Shown one piece after another: positions 8,467 to 15,058 of a stretch of DNA of 64,000 nt. Numbering within the stretch: position 1 is the stretch's first letter; each line of letters begins with the position of its first letter. The stretch covers positions 1 to 64,000 of the forward strand of contig CAMOTA010000003.1 of assembly GCA_946625225.1 (NCBI GenBank). The letters are read 5' to 3'. Below the pieces are notes generated by a model. The model saw only the letters and a list, made by a program, of their open reading frames with translations. It was not told the DNA's origin and ran no database searches. The position numbers and the translations under genes were made by a program. Origin of the DNA: UBA9715 sp003452695. GTDB taxonomy: Bacteria > Actinomycetota > Coriobacteriia > Coriobacteriales > Eggerthellaceae.

Positions 8467-9387
8467 CTACTGTTTTCGTGCGGCGGCCATCGCCTCTTCT
8501 ATGACGTTTTCGTCTATTCCGCGCGCCCGCAGCTGCGACGCCAACGCATCGATGCCTTGTTCCAGGCCCTGCTCCCGGCCCTGCTCGACGCCCTGCTCGC
8601 GGCCGCGCTCTTCCGCCTCGCGTTCAAGGCGCTCGGCGCGCTCCCTCATAAGCTCCAGCACTTCTCCGCCCATGGTTCGCCTCACCTTCCTCCGCAAGGT
8701 TTCGTGCTTGGCAAGCAAGTGATCGGTCACCTTTATTATAAGCTCGACCAGCTGCTCGTAGAGCAGGGAATCGCCTTTGGCGAGCGTCTCCGATTCCAGA
8801 CCCGCGCGCAGTTCGGCGCATTCGGCCACGAGCTCGCTTGTGCGCACATCGTCGCCGTCTATCTCCGAGAGCTGGCCCTCGTAGCGCATCAGGTAGTAGG
8901 GCAGCAGAAGCAACAAGCCCCTCTCGAAGATGTCGTCGCTGCTGAAGCGCTGGGCCTTCACCACGCGCGAAGCGTACATGAACGATTCGCCGCTCGGAAG
9001 ATTCACCTTCATCTGCAGCTCGTCGGGGGTTTTCGAGGTGTGCCGCAGGAACAGGACGCAGGATTCGGGAAAGTTCATCTCGTAGGGAGCGCCGGCCCGA
9101 ATGGCCTCTTCGAGGGCGATCGCGAAATCGTATTCAACCATGCGCACCACCATGTCGGTCTCCGGCGTGCTCTGGCATTCGATATGGTAAATCTTGTCCC
9201 CCAAGCGCAGCATCGAATCGGTGATGTTCTTGCCGAGAGGGCCCTCGTGTTCGTTGTCGATTCGCAGGATGGGATCGTCAAGCGCGTAGCTCCTGCCGAA
9301 CGCCTCGTTGATGAAGGGGACGATAAGCCGGGGAGTTTTCTGCATCATGGTCTTGAAGACGGAGTCGAATACGGTGTTGTCGGGCAT
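8467..9387 (-). CDS. Rpn/PD-(D/E)XK nuclease-family protein (transposase_31-like)
   Basis: 306 residues. The start is set at ATG 9387 because AAAGGAG lies 7 bases upstream; an in-frame start 13 codons earlier has no such site. The N-terminal FDSVFKTMMQ and the core with HIECQSTPE match the Rpn recombination-promoting nuclease family, in which the Glu-x-Gln of the PD-(D/E)XK fold is catalytic. The C-terminus is a charged helix with EQGREQGLEQG repeats, also typical. Rpn proteins act as DNA endonucleases in recombination or as growth-inhibiting and phage-defence factors, and gut bacteria often carry many paralogues. It is a single gene with no obvious partner and is followed by repeat-rich DNA. 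Confidence 0.85.
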   Translation of the reverse strand: MPDNTVFDSVFKTMMQKTPRLIVPFINEAFGRSYALDDPILRIDNEHEGPLGKNITDSMLRLGDKIYHIECQSTPETDMVVRMVEYDFAIALEEAIRAGAPYEMNFPESCVLFLRHTSKTPDELQMKVNLPSGESFMYASRVVKAQRFSSDDIFERGLLLLLPYYLMRYEGQLSEIDGDDVRTSELVAECAELRAGLESETLAKGDSLLYEQLVELIIKVTDHLLAKHETLRRKVRRTMGGEVLELMRERAERLEREAEERGREQGVEQGREQGLEQGIDALASQLRARGIDENVIEEAMAAARKQ

Positions 9388-9587
9388 GAAGAACTCCTTT
9401 CCAGCCGCCTGGATACGGCCGCTCATGGTGTGCGAAAGCGCCGAGACAGCGTTTTCGTGTCCTGTTCGAACAATAGGGAAAGCTGTCCCCGAACGCTCGG
9501 GTTAAGGGGGCGTAACATACTCGACTACTCAGGCTCGCGGGAGACCCCCAGCTATGCATATGCCGATTGCGGCGATTGACCCCATGC

Positions 9588-9680
9588 GGAAGGTCTCGCG
9601 GAAGGCCCTGCGGAGGGTCTTGCGGAGGGCCCTGTGGAAGGTCTCGCGGAAGGCCCTGCGGAGGGTCTTGCGGAGGACTC
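9588..9680. repeat. 48-bp direct tandem repeat, about two copies
   Basis: A unit beginning GGAAGGTCTCGCGGAAGGCC starts at 9588 and again at 9636, so the period is 48 bp. Inside each unit GGAAGG-type and GGAGGG-type submotifs recur. Possible translations are short and low-complexity, so I treat it as non-coding. Between the Rpn gene (9387) and the pilin gene (10420) the DNA holds this array, the CCACCCGCAA family and one palindrome, and no gene I can support. Confidence 0.75.
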
Positions 9681-9820
9681 GGCCGCACCCGCCGCCGTCA
9701 GCATGGAACGTCTTCGCCGGATCGTTATGCAATCATAGTACACATATTTGTATAACTTGATTGAGATTTCGCGGATCTATTTCCTTTGGTCAGTGCTGCT
9801 TTTCACGGCACCGTAGCCCA

Positions 9821-10150
9821 TCCACCCGCAACCCCGGTCTCGCAGAAACGAGGGCGGACTTGCGGGTGGACGGGGCCACGGGGACGCCGCTTTCCACCCG
9901 CAACACGCACTTCGTGGAAACGAGGGCGGACTTGCGGGTGGACGGGGCCATCAGAGCGCCGATTTCGGCCCTTTGCAGGCAGAAGGCGGGGGTTGCGGGT
10001 GAAATCGCAAGTTGCCGGCAAGAGCCGACCAGGGAAAACTCCACCAGGAGCCTCCCGGGAAGCGGGAAATCCACCCGCAACACGCGCCTCGTGCGGCGAA
10101 AGCCCGGGAAATGCCAATCTGGTGGCCCCTTCCACCCGCAACACGCGCCT
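9821..10150. repeat. Cluster of CCACCCGCAA / TTGCGGGTGG repeats
   Basis: CCACCCGCAA occurs at about 9822, 9893, 10071 and 10132. Its reverse complement occurs at about 9860 and 9932, with a partial copy near 9992. The first four are arranged as two head-to-head pairs, each enclosing CGAGGGCGGAC. Each pair can form a hairpin. The spacing and conservation suggest REP-like palindromic units rather than chance. Confidence 0.75.
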
Positions 10151-10183
10151 CGCTCCCGCCGCTGGCCGGGCTGTGGAAAGCAA

Positions 10184-10218
10184 CTGGTCAGTTTCGATTC
10201 CGCGGGATAACTGACCAG
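10184..10218. repeat. Palindrome CTGGTCAGTT ... AACTGACCAG
   Basis: 10-bp perfect inverted repeat with a 15-nt spacer, about 200 bases upstream of the pilin gene. It could be an operator or a leftover hairpin element; no family is assigned. Confidence 0.5.
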
Positions 10219-10419
10219 GCGTCCTGCCTCGCCGATTTCGAATATGGGCTTGCCCCTCGCAGCTTTCAGCCGTCTTGCGCATTTGCCGCCTCGCCCGCAG
10301 TATCGCCAACAGACTAGAAGATCTGGCCGATGGTAAATCGGCCGGAGCCCCCCTTCTAAATGTACGTGGGTTAGCCATGCCCGACAAAGGATCGCCTTCT
10401 TCGACTGAAGGAGGCTTCT

Positions 10420-10869
10420 ATGCTAGACATGCTCAAGGAGCGCAAAGCCGCGCTCGAAGCCCAAGGCCAAAAGGGCTTCACCCTGATGGAGATGCTCATC
10501 GTCATCGCCATCATCGCGATCCTGATCGCCATCGCCATCCCGATTTTCTCCGGCCAACTAGAGAACGCCCGCGAGGCAACGGACGCAGCGAACATCCGCT
10601 CTGCATACGCCGAAGCCGCGACGCATGCGCTTTCGGACGCGAATGAAGACTTCACGGCAACGGTGGATAAGCAGCAGGCGCAGGCGGATTGGCAGAACAC
10701 CTCTCTCGGCACCGAACTCATCGGAGGCATTGCGGTGAACAGCCTCAACTCCAATACGCCCACGACGATTACCTACACTGCCGCGAACTCTTCCGACACA
10801 AATGCGGGTAAGATTATGATTGATGGCCAAGAGGCGGTGACTTCGTTCGAAACGCAGACGCAGCCTTAA
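10420..10869 (+). CDS. Type IV major-type prepilin, copy 1
   Basis: 149 residues. It has a 19-residue charged leader ending QGQKG, then FTLMEMLIVIAIIAILIAIAIP, a textbook class III signal cleaved by prepilin peptidase, with Glu5 and Pro22. The rest is a small globular domain of about 105 residues. AAGGAGG lies 7 bases upstream of the ATG. The first ~50 residues and about 30 bases of 5' leader are almost identical to the pilin gene at 18793-19224, which is inverted relative to this one; the C-terminal domains differ. The pilus motor genes lie 11 kb away at 21.9-25.9 kb. It is probably the structural pilin or a variant subunit of that pilus. Confidence 0.93.
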   Translation: MLDMLKERKAALEAQGQKGFTLMEMLIVIAIIAILIAIAIPIFSGQLENAREATDAANIRSAYAEAATHALSDANEDFTATVDKQQAQADWQNTSLGTELIGGIAVNSLNSNTPTTITYTAANSSDTNAGKIMIDGQEAVTSFETQTQP

Positions 10870-10910
10870 GTCGATAGCATTAGTGCAGGATAGAATCCAG
10901 TTTGCTGGAA

Positions 10911-10937
10911 GGTGCCGCCTCGGCGGCACCTTCTTTT
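10911..10937 (+). terminator. Intrinsic terminator after pilin copy 1
   Basis: GGTGCCGCC and GGCGGCACC form a 9-bp GC stem with a 2-nt loop, followed by TTCTTTT. It lies 41 bases after the pilin stop. Confidence 0.85.
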
Positions 10938-11182
10938 GGTCTAGGAACAGGCAAAAGACAACGGGGACGGAGAATGCTTTGACAGCTCTACACCATCAGA
11001 CGTCTTGCTACGGTGCGGATATGTTTTCTCAGGTAGATAGCTGGAATTATGTGCGACTGCACATAACAATGAGCAACGGCGTAACCAGACCGAATTTCGG
11101 GTAGCACGCGCGTGTGTCAGGAGGGGGCGTTGCAGCCTTGTGGCGCCCCCTCTTCATGTGGCAGCTGCTAGGTGAAGGCGAA

Positions 11183-11215
11183 AATGAGTCGGGAGAACCG
11201 ATCTCCCGACTCATT
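11183..11215. repeat. AATGAGTCGGGAGA palindrome, copy 1
   Basis: Perfect inverted repeat of ATGAGTCGGGAGA with a short central spacer. Further copies are at 18599-18633 and 21802-21834. The copy at 18599 is followed by a T run, so at least some may act as terminators. Confidence 0.8.
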
Positions 11216-11299
11216 GGGGCGCGTCCCGGCACACGGCCGTCGCGCTCGCGCGGGCGTTCATTATGCATGCCGCGGCGGCGTTCGCCCCCGCCCTCCCGG

Positions 11300-11475
11300 G
11301 GCTCGCGGCAGGAAACGGCCTTGTACGGTGCCGGGGACGCCAGAAAGCGCCGGTGTACGGAGCTTTCTGGCGGGAAACGGCCTTGTACGGTGCGAAAACG
11401 GCCCTTCGCCCTCCGTACATGGGCGATTCCCGCCACGAGGCCCGCGGCGGGGGCTCCCGGGCACCGTACAACGTG
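11300..11475. repeat. Compound direct and inverted repeats (AAACGGCCTTGTACGGTG)
   Basis: AAACGGCCTTGTACGGTG occurs twice as a direct repeat (near 11313 and 11376). Around it, CTCCCGGGGCTCGC and GCACCGTACAA recur in inverted order near 11450-11470. No open frame in 10870-11978 has codon bias or a family match, so I regard this 1.1 kb as non-coding repeat DNA. Confidence 0.6.
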
Positions 11476-11540
11476 TGTCAGGGGGACGTTTCTCTTGACA
11501 CGCTCGCACTTTTGTCGAAGGAATCATCCCTGGTGCACTA
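11475..11540 (+). repeat. 27-nt hairpin family, extended form, copy 1
   Basis: Arms GTGTCAGGGGGA and TTCTCTTGACAC enclose CGT. A conserved tail follows, with CTTTTGTCGAAGGAA and ATCCCTGG. The same hairpin-plus-tail is found at 13575-13640 and, inverted, at 18644-18708. Confidence 0.8.
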
Positions 11541-11696
11541 GCAAAGACAGCGGGGACGGAGGCTATTGTCTTCCCGGCTAGCAGACAACGGGAACGGAGG
11601 GTGTTGTCTCCCTGGCCAAGCGTCGTCGCGGCCTTGTCGGCGACGCGAGTAGACAAGGCCCCTCCGTCCCCGTTGTGTGCTCCCGCCCCCAGGCGC

Positions 11697-11810
11697 CGTC
11701 GCCTGCGCCCGTCCGGCTTCGGCAAACCGCGCATTTCGCGCAATCTCGTGCATTTTGCGCCCGGAGCTGCATGAGATTGCGCATTATGCCCGGTTTCGCC
11801 TGGCCCCCGC
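11697..11810 (-). repeat. Dispersed ~115-bp palindromic repeat, copy A
   Basis: Contains CCGCGCATTTCGCGCAATCT and GCATGAGATTGCGCATTATG. The reverse complement of a closely similar sequence occupies about 16592-16712. Each copy is itself an imperfect palindrome. No coding potential was recognised. Confidence 0.75.
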
Positions 11811-11844
11811 GACGAGGGCTGCCGCAATCACATGGAAACGCCGC

Positions 11845-11872
11845 GTGTGTGGGGGGCGTTTCTCTTAGCACG
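11845..11872 (+). repeat. Degenerate 27-nt hairpin copy
   Basis: Resembles the GTGTCAGGGGGACGTTTCTC family but the pairing arms are decayed (TGTGGGGGGCG and TTCTCTTAGCAC). It lies just upstream of the VWA gene. Confidence 0.5.
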
Positions 11873-11978
11873 CGAATGTCAACCGGCGGTTTACCTCTCT
11901 CCGGCGGCCGGGGCGTATCGTCTTTCCCGTAAGCGGCGGACGGCACGGGGGCCGGCCGCACGAAGGGAAGGACGCACC

Positions 11979-12626
11979 ATGAAAAAGGGTCTGACGGAGC
12001 TCGTGTTCGTAGTGGATCGCAGCGGGTCGATGGGCGGGTTGGAAAGCGATACGATCGGCGGCTTCAACGCCACGCTCGAAGCGCATCGCAAGCAGCAGGG
12101 CGAGGCCGTGGTGTCCACCGTGCTCTTCGACAACGAAATCGAGGTGCTGCACGACCGGCTGCCCATTGCCGAGGTTGCGCCCATCACCGAGCGGGAGTAC
12201 TGGGTGCGCGGGTGCACGGCGCTGCTCGACGCCGTCGGCGGGGCGGTGAAGCACATCGGGCGCGTGCACGGCTATCTGCCCGAGGAATATCGTCCCGAGC
12301 GCACGATCGTGGTAATAACGACCGACGGCATGGAAAACGCCAGCTGCAAGTACACCTACGACCAGGTGAAGGCGCTTATCTCGCAGAAGGAAAAGGAGGG
12401 CTGGAGCTTCCTGTTCCTGGGCGCGAACATCGACGCGGCGGCCGAGGCGGACCGCATCGGCATTTCCGCCGACCATGCGGCCACCTACCTTGCGGACGAC
12501 GAGGGCACGCGCGTCATGCACGAGGCGCAATGCCAGGCAACCGTGGCCATGCGAGGCGGCGCATCGCTGGCGGGCGGGGCGTGGAAGCGCAACATCGAGC
12601 GCGACACCGCGGCGCGCGGCAGGTAG
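11979..12626 (+). CDS. VWA-domain protein
   Basis: 215 residues from ATG 11979; AAGGGAAGGA upstream favours this start over an open frame reaching back to 11832. A single von Willebrand A domain fills the protein. The MIDAS motif is DRSGSM near the N-terminus, with the Thr in GCTALLDA and the Asp in ITTDGMEN. There is no signal peptide or membrane helix, so it is probably cytoplasmic. Stand-alone bacterial VWA proteins of this size resemble chaperone or stress partners (TerY/YegL-like) and usually pair with kinases or phosphatases. No such partner sits beside it here, and the role is unknown. Confidence 0.85.
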   Translation: MKKGLTELVFVVDRSGSMGGLESDTIGGFNATLEAHRKQQGEAVVSTVLFDNEIEVLHDRLPIAEVAPITEREYWVRGCTALLDAVGGAVKHIGRVHGYLPEEYRPERTIVVITTDGMENASCKYTYDQVKALISQKEKEGWSFLFLGANIDAAAEADRIGISADHAATYLADDEGTRVMHEAQCQATVAMRGGASLAGGAWKRNIERDTAARGR

Positions 12627-12631
12627 GCAAT

Positions 12632-12660
12632 GCGTCAAGAGAAGCGTCCCCCTGACACAC
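12632..12660 (-). repeat. 27-nt hairpin family copy
   Basis: Reverse-oriented copy (GCGTCAAGAGAA, then CCCCCTGACAC) 6 bases after the VWA stop codon. The strongly pairing RNA strand is the minus strand, so it is not an obvious terminator for the VWA gene. Confidence 0.75.
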
Positions 12661-12995
12661 ACGATGAAAAGGCGCGCGCGAACGTTCGCCAAGCCGGTGA
12701 GACGGCCTTCGCGCGTCTAAGCAACAGCCCGGCTCTGCCGGGCATGGGCAAACACGTCTAAACTAATGGAAGCGCCGCATGCTCAACTTTTGGCGCATGC
12801 CATCATCGTTGCGTCAGCAAAAGCCAGCTCTCTTCTTTGCTAGATGCCGATTCTCGGAAGGGCACTATGCAGCTCCAATCCCGATAAACTTAACTCGTAC
12901 ACCAATATTTTACGTTCAGGTAAACTTCAAGTATTATATTACCTATAAGTAAACTGTTCTCAAATAGTACGAATACGTAAAACGTCAGGAGCCCA
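12661..12995. promoter_or_regulatory. AT-rich upstream region of the HipB-like gene with repeated GTAAAC sites
   Basis: The 100 bases before 12996 are much more AT-rich than the surroundings. AGGTAA (12918-12923) and TTACCT (12939-12944) form an inverted repeat around TATTATA, and GTAAAC recurs at about 12920 and 12949. This arrangement fits an autoregulated promoter bound by the adjacent HTH protein. The rest of the interval shows no gene. Confidence 0.45.
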
Positions 12996-13220
12996 ATGGT
13001 TTCCGAAACTTATATCTGGGAAGGGGCCGACCTCGGCAGGGCGCTGCGGGAGAGGAGGCGCTCGCTTGGCATTCGCCAAGCCGACGCGGCGGCTGCCCTC
13101 GGCTTCTCGCCTCGCCTCCTTTCCGAAATGGAGAACGGGCGCGACACCGTCGCGTACGGGAAAGTACTGCGCTATGCCGGCTACTTGGCCATGGACCTCG
13201 TGCTGCGCGAGAGGGGCTAG
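12996..13220 (+). CDS. HipB-like XRE-family antitoxin/regulator
   Basis: 74 residues, almost entirely a helix-turn-helix of the XRE/HipB type (LGRALRERRRSLGIRQADAAAALGFSPRLLSEMENGRDTV). TCAGGAG precedes the ATG. It is followed after two bases by a gene resembling the N-terminal part of HipA/CtkA proteins, which is the standard HipB-HipA gene order. It probably binds its own promoter, where AT-rich inverted repeats are seen. As antitoxin it would neutralise a HipA-type kinase, but the partner here lacks the kinase domain. Confidence 0.85.
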   Translation: MVSETYIWEGADLGRALRERRRSLGIRQADAAAALGFSPRLLSEMENGRDTVAYGKVLRYAGYLAMDLVLRERG

Positions 13221-13222
13221 CC

Positions 13223-13573
13223 ATGGCGGTTCCAAGGCGCTACGAGATACGCTTGTTCGACAGGCCGCTCGTCGAATTCGCCGTGAGCGACGGGCTCATG
13301 GGCCCAGACATTGAACTAAGCGATTACGACAGCACGGCCTTGCCCCTCATGCCCTGCGGTCTGTCTCTTACGCCTGAAGGGATCAGGACCTGGCTCGAGA
13401 TTAGGTCCATCCCGACGAACCGCCGTAACGCCGCTCGGATATGCCGCGAGCTCGGCTTCAAGCTCGGCGACTTGGAAGCGCTCTTCGAGGCCCTTGATGC
13501 AGCAATTGCCAAAAGGGCCCCTGCCAGCGATGGCGCATTCCGATTGGCACCCGGAAACGTTGATTTGAATTAG
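13223..13573 (+). pseudogene. Short HipA/CtkA-like protein lacking the kinase domain
   Basis: 116 residues. It resembles the N-terminal region of HipA/CtkA-like proteins: an opening beta-strand with a partner-type KLYF-like segment (YEIRLFDRPLVEF) and a helical segment with RSIPTNRRNAARICRELGF, similar to the R-x-IP-x-NR motif of that family. A full HipA-fold kinase is roughly 300-440 residues. Here the frame ends immediately before a 27-nt hairpin repeat that begins at 13575. I infer a truncation in which the kinase was lost, although a functional stand-alone domain cannot be excluded. The family assignment is from remembered motifs and is moderate. Confidence 0.5.
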
Positions 13574-13574
13574 C

Positions 13575-13676
13575 GTGTCGGGGGGACGCTTCTCTTGACA
13601 CACGCGCGCTTTTGTCGAAGGAAGCATCCCTGGCGCACTGGCAAGTGTGTCAAGAGAAGCGTCCCCCGACACGCGT
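13575..13676. repeat. Pair of facing 27-nt hairpin repeats with conserved spacer
   Basis: A forward copy (13575-13601) and a reverse copy (13645-13672) enclose a spacer with CTTTTGTCGAAGGAAGCATC. Together they form an inverted-repeat unit of about 100 bp, reminiscent of a very small non-autonomous element. It starts 2 bases after the stop of the HipA-like fragment. Confidence 0.75.
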
Positions 13677-13762
13677 CCCCGCTTCTGGTCCTGTCAGGCC
13701 GATGGGATACAATGGCATGCAACCGAAATCGGCTTTGCGCCGCGAATGCATGGAGGACGAAC

Positions 13763-14986
13763 ATGGCTGGTGAAGCGTTGGAGATGGATGGCGAGAGGAA
13801 GCCCGTAGAAGTCGTGCTGGTAACGGGATACCTGGGGGCGGGAAAGACCACGCTGCTGAACAGCGTGCTTTCGAACGACCGGGGCCTGAGGGCTGCGGTT
13901 ATCGTGAACGACATCGGCGAGGTGAACATCGACGCCGACCTGCTGGGCGATGGCCCGGATGCGCTGGCTCAGAGCGTGGTGCCGCTGACGAACGGCTGCA
14001 TTTGCTGCACGCTTTCGGACGACCTGGCCGCGCAGCTGTCGGACCTGGCCCAGGCGGGCGCTTACGACTACATAATCGTGGAAGCTTCGGGGATATGCGA
14101 GCCCATGCCCATTGCCTACACGATTTCGGAGTACTGCCAGCAGGCGGCGGAAGGGGCTTCCGCCGCCACTGCTGCGGACGAGCCTGCGGTTTCCACGGCG
14201 GAGCCCGCCGCTGCCACCGGCGCCGCTGCCCCCGCGCCCGCGCCCTTGCTGGCGCTGGACAACATCGTGGCCGTCGTGGACTGCGCGCGCATGTTGCACG
14301 AATTCGACGGCGGGAAACGCCTTTTGCGTCAGGACCTGAACGAAGACGATGTGGAAAGCCTGCTCGTGCAGCAAATCGAATTCTGCACCACGCTGGTCCT
14401 GAACAAAACGGACCTGGTCAGCGCAGAGCAGCTGGCCGAAGTGCGCGCCATCGTGCGCACGCTGCAGAAAGACGCGACCATCGTCGAAGCCGAACATGGG
14501 CAGGTGCCGCTCGGCCAGGTGCTGGGGACGCGCAGGTTCGATTTCGACGAGGTGTACCAGTCGGCCGCATGGCTGGACATGCTGGCCCACCCCGAAGAGC
14601 ACGAGGACCCCGAAACGCTGGAATATGGCATTTCCACGTTCGTGTACGAACGTCGGCGCCCCTTCAGCGTACAGGCGTTCTCGGACTTCGCCACGAACTG
14701 GCCCGACTCGGTCATTCGCACGAAGGGCTTCGCATGGGTCGACCAAGATCCCGATACCTGCTTCATCCTAGAACAGGCGGGCGCCCAGCGCTCGTTCACC
14801 GACAACGGGCCGTTCGTGGCATCGTTGCCCGAGGAAGACCAGCAGCGCATCTTGCAGCAGAACCCCGGCGTTGCCGCGCGGTGGAGCCCCGAATGCGGCG
14901 ACCGCCTGATACGCCTGGTGTTCATCGGGAAGGACATGGACCGCGCCGCCATCGAGGCGCGTCTGGATGCATGCCTTGCGGGCTAG
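13763..14986 (+). CDS. G3E-family GTPase (CobW/YjiA/COG0523), putative metallochaperone
   Basis: 407 residues. The start ATG 13763 has GGAGGA 6 bases upstream. Walker A is GYLGAGKTTLL (about 18-28). The metal-binding CxCC motif is GCICCTLSDDL. Walker B/G3 lies in YIIVEASGICEP and the base-recognition motif is LNKTDL. An Ala/Pro-rich insertion (about 135-170) interrupts the G domain before LDNIVAVVDC. A CobW_C domain completes the protein. COG0523 members insert or deliver metals (Zn, Co, Ni or Fe) using GTP. No metal regulator or transporter is adjacent, so the metal is unknown. Confidence 0.92.
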   Translation: MAGEALEMDGERKPVEVVLVTGYLGAGKTTLLNSVLSNDRGLRAAVIVNDIGEVNIDADLLGDGPDALAQSVVPLTNGCICCTLSDDLAAQLSDLAQAGAYDYIIVEASGICEPMPIAYTISEYCQQAAEGASAATAADEPAVSTAEPAAATGAAAPAPAPLLALDNIVAVVDCARMLHEFDGGKRLLRQDLNEDDVESLLVQQIEFCTTLVLNKTDLVSAEQLAEVRAIVRTLQKDATIVEAEHGQVPLGQVLGTRRFDFDEVYQSAAWLDMLAHPEEHEDPETLEYGISTFVYERRRPFSVQAFSDFATNWPDSVIRTKGFAWVDQDPDTCFILEQAGAQRSFTDNGPFVASLPEEDQQRILQQNPGVAARWSPECGDRLIRLVFIGKDMDRAAIEARLDACLAG

Positions 14987-15058
14987 CCGCAACCAAAGCC
15001 CGCCAGCACCCGCGCCGCTTGGCGGGCGCGCAAGAGAGAGCGCGACAAGGAGCACAGC

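Larger units (their letters stand above)
10956..11678. repeat. AGACAACGGGGACGGAGG hairpin family, four copies
   Basis: Copies are at about 10956-10984, 11545-11572, 11583-11609 and, inverted, 11651-11678. Each begins AGACA(A/G)CGGGGACGGAG or a close variant; the clearest end in TTGTCT, which can pair with AGACAA. The spans between them hold other repeat families rather than genes. Confidence 0.7.

Noticed and set aside
9786..10387. Several 100-190-codon frames in the CCACCCGCAA cluster
   Set aside because: They are translations of the palindromic repeats on both strands, without codon bias or ribosome binding sites.
10220..10419. Possible c-di-GMP riboswitch upstream of pilin copy 1
   Set aside because: GGTTAGCCATGCC is suggestive of one half of a GEMM motif, but the GACGCAAAGCC half and matching stems are absent.
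11047..11961. Frames of up to 188 codons across the repeat block
   Set aside because: Composed of repeat-family sequence in all frames; no start signals or family motifs.
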